From Bremerella sp. JC817 (GTDB lineage: Bacteria > Planctomycetota > Planctomycetia > Pirellulales > Pirellulaceae), in contig NZ_JBFEFG010000281.1 of NCBI RefSeq assembly GCF_040718835.1, positions 744,001 through 808,000 on the forward strand: DNA of 64,000 bases, in the 5' to 3' direction. Under the pieces are notes generated by a model. That model did not search any database. It saw only the letters and a program-made list of their open reading frames with translations, and was not told the DNA's origin. Both the position numbers and the translations under genes were made by a program. This document shows, piece after piece, positions 60,515-64,000 of this stretch; the first letter of the stretch is position 1; each line of letters starts with the position of its first letter.

Positions 60515-61456
60515 ATGAAAGTAAGCATCATCGGTGGCGGCGGTCTGGTCGGTTCGTGTGCCGCGTTCGCCCTGCAATGCAGTGGTATCGTCCGCGAGAT
60601 CGCCCTGCTTGATGTCAACGCCGACCTGGCCGGCGGTCAGGCTCTCGACCTGCTGCATGGCAGCCCAAGCACGGCGGATCAAATCATCTCGAGTGGCAGC
60701 TACGAACACATTCCTGATTCGGATGTGATCTGCATCACGGCTGGTCTGCGTCGCAAGCCAGACGAAAGCCGCTTGGACCTGATCAATCGCAACGTCGACC
60801 TGTTCCTGACGATCCTCGACTCGATCAAGAAGGTTGGCTACAAGAAGGACGCGATCGTTTTCGTCGTCTCGAATCCGGTCGACATTCTCACCTACCTGGC
60901 TTCGACTCGCCTCGACCTGCCAACCAACCGCGTCATTGGTTTGGGTACGCAGCTCGATACGATCCGCTTCCGAGCTTTGATCGCCGAACACTGCAAGCTG
61001 CCTCCAACTCAGGTCAAAGCCTTGATTCTGGGCGAACATGGCGACAGCATGGTGCCGATCTGGTCGTCCGCTTCGGTCAACGGTCTGCCGCTGGAAAAGT
61101 TCCCTGGCTGGAATCCGAACGCCGCCAACGAACTGTTTACCCGAACCAAGGGTTCCGGTGCGGAAGTGATCAAGAAGAAGGGTGGCGCTGGCTTCGCTGT
61201 CGGTATCGCCATTCGCGATGTGATCGACGCGATCGCTCTCGATAGCCACCAGATCCTGCCGATCTCCAGCATCCAGAATGGCTGCTACGACATCCGCGAC
61301 GTGGCCCTCAGCGTGCCAACCGTCGTCGGACGGAATGGTGTCGAATCGACGATTCAGCTAGACCTGTGGCCGAAAGAAATTCAGGCCCTGCGTCGCAGCG
61401 GCACGGTGCTTCGCGAAACGCTGGCTACGGTCCTTAATCGCGTCGGCCGCAAATAA
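60515..61456 (+). CDS. Lactate/malate dehydrogenase family protein of the BMC operon
   Basis: This 313-residue NAD-dependent 2-hydroxyacid dehydrogenase has the nucleotide loop GGGGLVGS, catalytic His in GEHGDS and substrate Arg in SRLDL. The specificity loop reads AGLRRKPDE. The position that is Gln in lactate and Arg in malate dehydrogenases is Arg here, so malate-type specificity, or something else, is possible. In the operon it may regenerate NAD+ for the aldehyde dehydrogenase. No encapsulation helix is obvious, although the C-terminal helix ALRRSGTVLRETLATVLNRV is amphipathic. Confidence 0.9.
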   Translation: MKVSIIGGGGLVGSCAAFALQCSGIVREIALLDVNADLAGGQALDLLHGSPSTADQIISSGSYEHIPDSDVICITAGLRRKPDESRLDLINRNVDLFLTILDSIKKVGYKKDAIVFVVSNPVDILTYLASTRLDLPTNRVIGLGTQLDTIRFRALIAEHCKLPPTQVKALILGEHGDSMVPIWSSASVNGLPLEKFPGWNPNAANELFTRTKGSGAEVIKKKGGAGFAVGIAIRDVIDAIALDSHQILPISSIQNGCYDIRDVALSVPTVVGRNGVESTIQLDLWPKEIQALRRSGTVLRETLATVLNRVGRK

Positions 61457-61482
61457 ACGGCCGCCGATGTTCTCCGCGCATA

Positions 61483-61518
61483 AAAAAAGCCTCGCAATAT
61501 TTTTTGCGAGGCTTTTTT
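61483..61518. terminator. Strong bidirectional terminator
   Basis: A perfect 15-base-pair stem (AAAAAAGCCTCGCAA / TTGCGAGGCTTTTTT) has a 6-base loop. It ends the BMC operon on the plus strand and the glycosyltransferase gene on the minus strand. Confidence 0.95.
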
Positions 61519-61530
61519 GTTGTTCCAGGC

Positions 61531-63021
61531 TTAGCTGGCCAAGACCGAAGCTGACTTCGCTTTACTGCGGATCGTTGGTCCGGTAAGCAAGCATTGCATC
61601 AGTTCGTCCGGTTCGCCGTTGTGCGGTTCACGTTTTTTCCAGGCCTGCAGCACTTCACGAGCAGCACTGCTTTCGTTTAATGCGGCCAATGTGGTCGCAT
61701 ACCAGCGAAGGCAAAGCGGTTCCCGCGATTCCTGACGGTAGGCCGTTTCCAGGTAAGGTCGAGCGGCAACCCAGTTCTGCTGAGATGCGAGTACAGCACC
61801 ACGGACCGCACTGCGGAACGAGTCCAGTTTCGGATAGTCGGCCGGAAGCAGATCGAGTTCGTCTAAGGCTTCGTTGCGACGACCATGCTTCACGTGCATG
61901 TCGATTACCTGGCGACGCAATCGGATCGAATGCGGGCAATCGCTCAAGGCTTCCAGCAGAATGCGTTCGGCATCTTCGTGTTTGCCAGCAGCATGGGTCG
62001 AAATTGCCAGGCACGAAGCAGCGATCTCGTCGATGTCGTCGATGTGCCAGGTTTCGAGATTGATCTGACCATGCTTGTAGGCGGTCTCGAACGAGCGGCG
62101 TGCCAGCTCTTGATGCCCCTTCGTTCGCAGATAACCACCAATTGCACACAGCAATTGAGCATCCAGAGGGAAGATCTCCAGCGCGGTCATGCAGGTCTGG
62201 ATCTGCGTGTCCAAGCCATCGGGGCGGCTATCGAGTGCCGTCAGGATTCCGTAAAACGCTTCCAACATTTCTGCCGAGCCATGTTCTGAAAGGCGGCAGG
62301 CCTGCTCGAAGAACATGAGGGCGTTGGCCTGATCGTTCAGCGTTTGAACCGCTTCGGCCATGCAGATCATCAGGCGAGCGTTCGGGCCCGATTCGTTGAT
62401 TTCACGTTCGACCAGCTTGGCGTCGCGACTGGCTCGGCTGACTTTCCAGGCCTGGTCGGTTTCGACGACGTTCCGCTGCAGCAGGAACGGAACCGCTTCG
62501 ATCGACATGCCACATTCGGCCAGCGATTGATTCAGGTTCTCGCGGACACGGCCTTCAAAGCGAATGCCGGGATGATTTGGATGCAGTCGGATCTGGCCGA
62601 TTTGTTCGCTGCCGATGTTGCCCGGTGCCTGGGGAGCACGGACCAGCAGGACGTAAGCGGTCATGATGTCGACTTGTGTATTGACGAACTCACGCAGGGT
62701 CGCGGCATGATCGGCCTGGATGGTTTCGCCCGGATCGAGCCACAAGATCCACTCGCCCGTCACATGGGCCAGGGCCGCGTTGCGTGCTTCGCCGAATGAC
62801 TCTTGCCACGAGTGGGCGACGACGCGGGCTTGATATTCTTTGGCGATCGACGAAATCGCATCCGTGTTGCCCGTGTTGAGCAAGACAATCTCGTCGACGA
62901 TCTGCCGGACGCTATTGAGCGTTTCGCGGATCAGATCCGTTTCCTCGTTGACCACGATTACAGCGGTCAGTTTGCGGTTACGAGCTTCCTTGGTCATTGC
63001 AGACGAATACCTCAGGGACAT
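61531..63021 (-). CDS. Glycosyltransferase family 2 protein with TPR-like repeats
   Basis: This 496-residue protein has an N-terminal GT2 domain (about 15-235). LTAVIVVNEETDLI is the start strand, and WILWLDPGE holds the metal-binding aspartate in place of DxD. A long helical C-terminal half (about 250-480) of TPR-like repeats follows. Similar GT2-TPR proteins are common in planctomycetes and Firmicutes. No membrane segment, so it is likely cytoplasmic or membrane-associated. A second start at residue 9 (62997) is possible. The acceptor is unknown. Confidence 0.87.
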   Translation of the reverse strand: MSLRYSSAMTKEARNRKLTAVIVVNEETDLIRETLNSVRQIVDEIVLLNTGNTDAISSIAKEYQARVVAHSWQESFGEARNAALAHVTGEWILWLDPGETIQADHAATLREFVNTQVDIMTAYVLLVRAPQAPGNIGSEQIGQIRLHPNHPGIRFEGRVRENLNQSLAECGMSIEAVPFLLQRNVVETDQAWKVSRASRDAKLVEREINESGPNARLMICMAEAVQTLNDQANALMFFEQACRLSEHGSAEMLEAFYGILTALDSRPDGLDTQIQTCMTALEIFPLDAQLLCAIGGYLRTKGHQELARRSFETAYKHGQINLETWHIDDIDEIAASCLAISTHAAGKHEDAERILLEALSDCPHSIRLRRQVIDMHVKHGRRNEALDELDLLPADYPKLDSFRSAVRGAVLASQQNWVAARPYLETAYRQESREPLCLRWYATTLAALNESSAAREVLQAWKKREPHNGEPDELMQCLLTGPTIRSKAKSASVLAS

Positions 63022-63202
63022 AACGGTAGCGTAGACGTGCGATGCTGATGGGAGAGGGACAAGGGAAAATCGACTTCCCTGGCAACGACCCTATTTCAGG
63101 TCGTGGCGAGAGTGTATCGATACCTGCTCGATGCGCAAAGGCGTATTTATGCTAGCAGCGGCAAGAGGAAGTTCGGCTGCCATTCGAGCGATCAAGAAAT
63201 CA

Positions 63203-63260
63203 GCAAACCACGGAATCTGATCCCGAGTCGTATCGAATCGAGGCCGTTTCCGTGGTTTGC
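63203..63260 (-). terminator. Long-loop hairpin after argJ
   Basis: The perfect 13-base-pair inverted repeat GCAAACCACGGAA / TTCCGTGGTTTGC has a 32-base loop. It lies 35 bases past the argJ stop on the minus strand and has no T tract. Confidence 0.5.
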
Positions 63261-63294
63261 CTGAGTATCGTTCACCCGGCTTTCGCTAGCGAGC

Positions 63295-64000
63295 CTAAGT
63301 GCGATATTCCGAATTGAATTTCACGTATTCCACCGTCAGGTCGCTCGACCAGTAGCGGAACTTCGTATCACCCTCGGTGAATCGCAGCGTCACGTCGGTT
63401 TCGAAGCTGTCTTTGATCGACTGGCTAACGGTCTTCTCGTCGAACTTCACCGGCGTACCCTTCTGGTACAACAGGTGACCATTGACGATCAGTTCCATCC
63501 CCATCGGATCGAAGTTCACGCCGGAGTAACCCGCCGCCGAAACGATTCGCCCCCAGTTCGGGTCGCCACCGGTGATTGCCGTTTTCACCAGAGCGCTATC
63601 GGCCACGGTCTTGGCAATTCGGAAGGCATCTTCCCGGTTGGCACACCCTTCGATGTTGATCTCGATCAGGTGGGTCGAACCTTCGCCGTCGGCCGGAATC
63701 TGCTTGGCCAGGTCTTCGCAAAGCTGCGTCAGTTCTGCCTTGAAGCTTTCCAGGGCAACTCCCGACAGTTCGCCGGTGCCTGCCTTACCACTGGCCAGCA
63801 GCAGTAGCGTATCGTTCGTACTGCGATGCCCATCGACGGTAATGCAGTTGAACGTGTCGTTGGCGACTTCCACCAGCAACTGCTTGGCCTGCTCGGGCGA
63901 CAAAGTTGCATCGGTCAGTACGACTGACAACATGGTCGCCATATTCGGGGCGATCATGCCGGCACCTTTGCACATGCCAACCAGTTTGACCGGCTGTCCG
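63295..64000 (-). CDS. argJ: Bifunctional ornithine acetyltransferase / N-acetylglutamate synthase ArgJ, 5' truncated
   Basis: This is the 3' part of argJ; the frame runs on past the window end. About 235 residues are visible. They begin just before the self-cleavage site KGAGMIAPNMATML, whose Thr becomes the N-terminal nucleophile of the beta subunit. The rest is the beta subunit, with the conserved DGHRSTNDT and GGDPNWGRI motifs. ArgJ transfers the acetyl group from N-acetylornithine to glutamate in arginine synthesis. Confidence 0.95.
   Translation of the reverse strand, partial: GQPVKLVGMCKGAGMIAPNMATMLSVVLTDATLSPEQAKQLLVEVANDTFNCITVDGHRSTNDTLLLLASGKAGTGELSGVALESFKAELTQLCEDLAKQIPADGEGSTHLIEINIEGCANREDAFRIAKTVADSALVKTAITGGDPNWGRIVSAAGYSGVNFDPMGMELIVNGHLLYQKGTPVKFDEKTVSQSIKDSFETDVTLRFTEGDTKFRYWSSDLTVEYVKFNSEYRT

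Noticed and set aside
52663..61456. BMC-T or glycyl-radical enzyme genes in the BMC operon
   Set aside because: None present; all shell genes are single-domain BMC-H or BMC-P, and the enzymes fit an aldolase-based pathway.

Overview
The window is a chromosomal stretch from a planctomycete, most likely a marine Pirellulaceae of the Blastopirellula/Bremerella kind. This is inferred from gene content: secreted sulfatase, glucuronoyl-esterase-like and SGNH/DUF1080 proteins, two GroELs flanking one GroES, a small DUF6800-like protein, a stand-alone type II secretion F protein, and a Planctomycetes-Verrucomicrobia type bacterial microcompartment (BMC) operon. Coding density is high. I see no insertion sequences, prophage genes or CRISPR arrays. 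Both ends cut a gene: a flotillin on the left and argJ on the right.

Layout. 1-4.2 kb: flotillin, T2SS F-like protein, glycine-rich secreted protein. 4.3-8.9 kb: tyrA, purL (with PurS-like N-terminal region) and purQ. 8.9-12.6 kb: a ribose-type sugar ABC importer on the minus strand; its binding lipoprotein has its two lobes in swapped order, which looks like a circular permutation. 12.9-19.2 kb: sulfatase, SGNH-DUF1080 fusion, OsmC, a 43-residue lipoprotein, a Ser/Thr kinase and two small membrane proteins. 19.3-24.1 kb: clpB and dnaK. 24.6-29.7 kb: pheA, tpiA, secG, then the tightly packed yicC-gmk-rpoZ-coaC run. 29.8-36.0 kb: a small basic protein, SGNH and alpha/beta hydrolases, a GNAT-nitrilase fusion, an M42 peptidase. 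36.3-42.0 kb: groEL-groES-groEL, dnaJ, grpE. 42.1-48.1 kb: two zinc-ribbon proteins, a membrane protein, a receiver-like protein with PII, a CE15-like esterase, an odd tRNA-like element, an HNH nuclease, a MOSC protein and a very acidic protein. 48.3-52.3 kb: ileS and purN.

52.4-61.5 kb is the main accessory system: a complete BMC operon with a DeoR regulator, PduL phosphotransacylase, two BMC-H hexamer proteins, acetate kinase, three BMC-P pentamer proteins, CoA-acylating aldehyde dehydrogenase, an unknown cargo-like protein, a class II aldolase and a lactate/malate-type dehydrogenase. By analogy with the described planctomycete BMC, the aldolase would split fuculose-1-P or rhamnulose-1-P into DHAP and lactaldehyde inside the shell. 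The aldehyde would then go through lactyl-CoA and lactyl-P to lactate and ATP, and the dehydrogenase would recycle NADH. Four operon proteins carry a short amphipathic helix of the encapsulation-peptide kind. A strong terminator-like hairpin sits inside the operon between pduL and the first shell gene. The sulfatase, sugar importer and esterases elsewhere in the window fit a life on sulfated algal polysaccharides, but nothing in the sequence links them directly to the BMC. The window ends with a glycosyltransferase-TPR protein and the 3' part of argJ.
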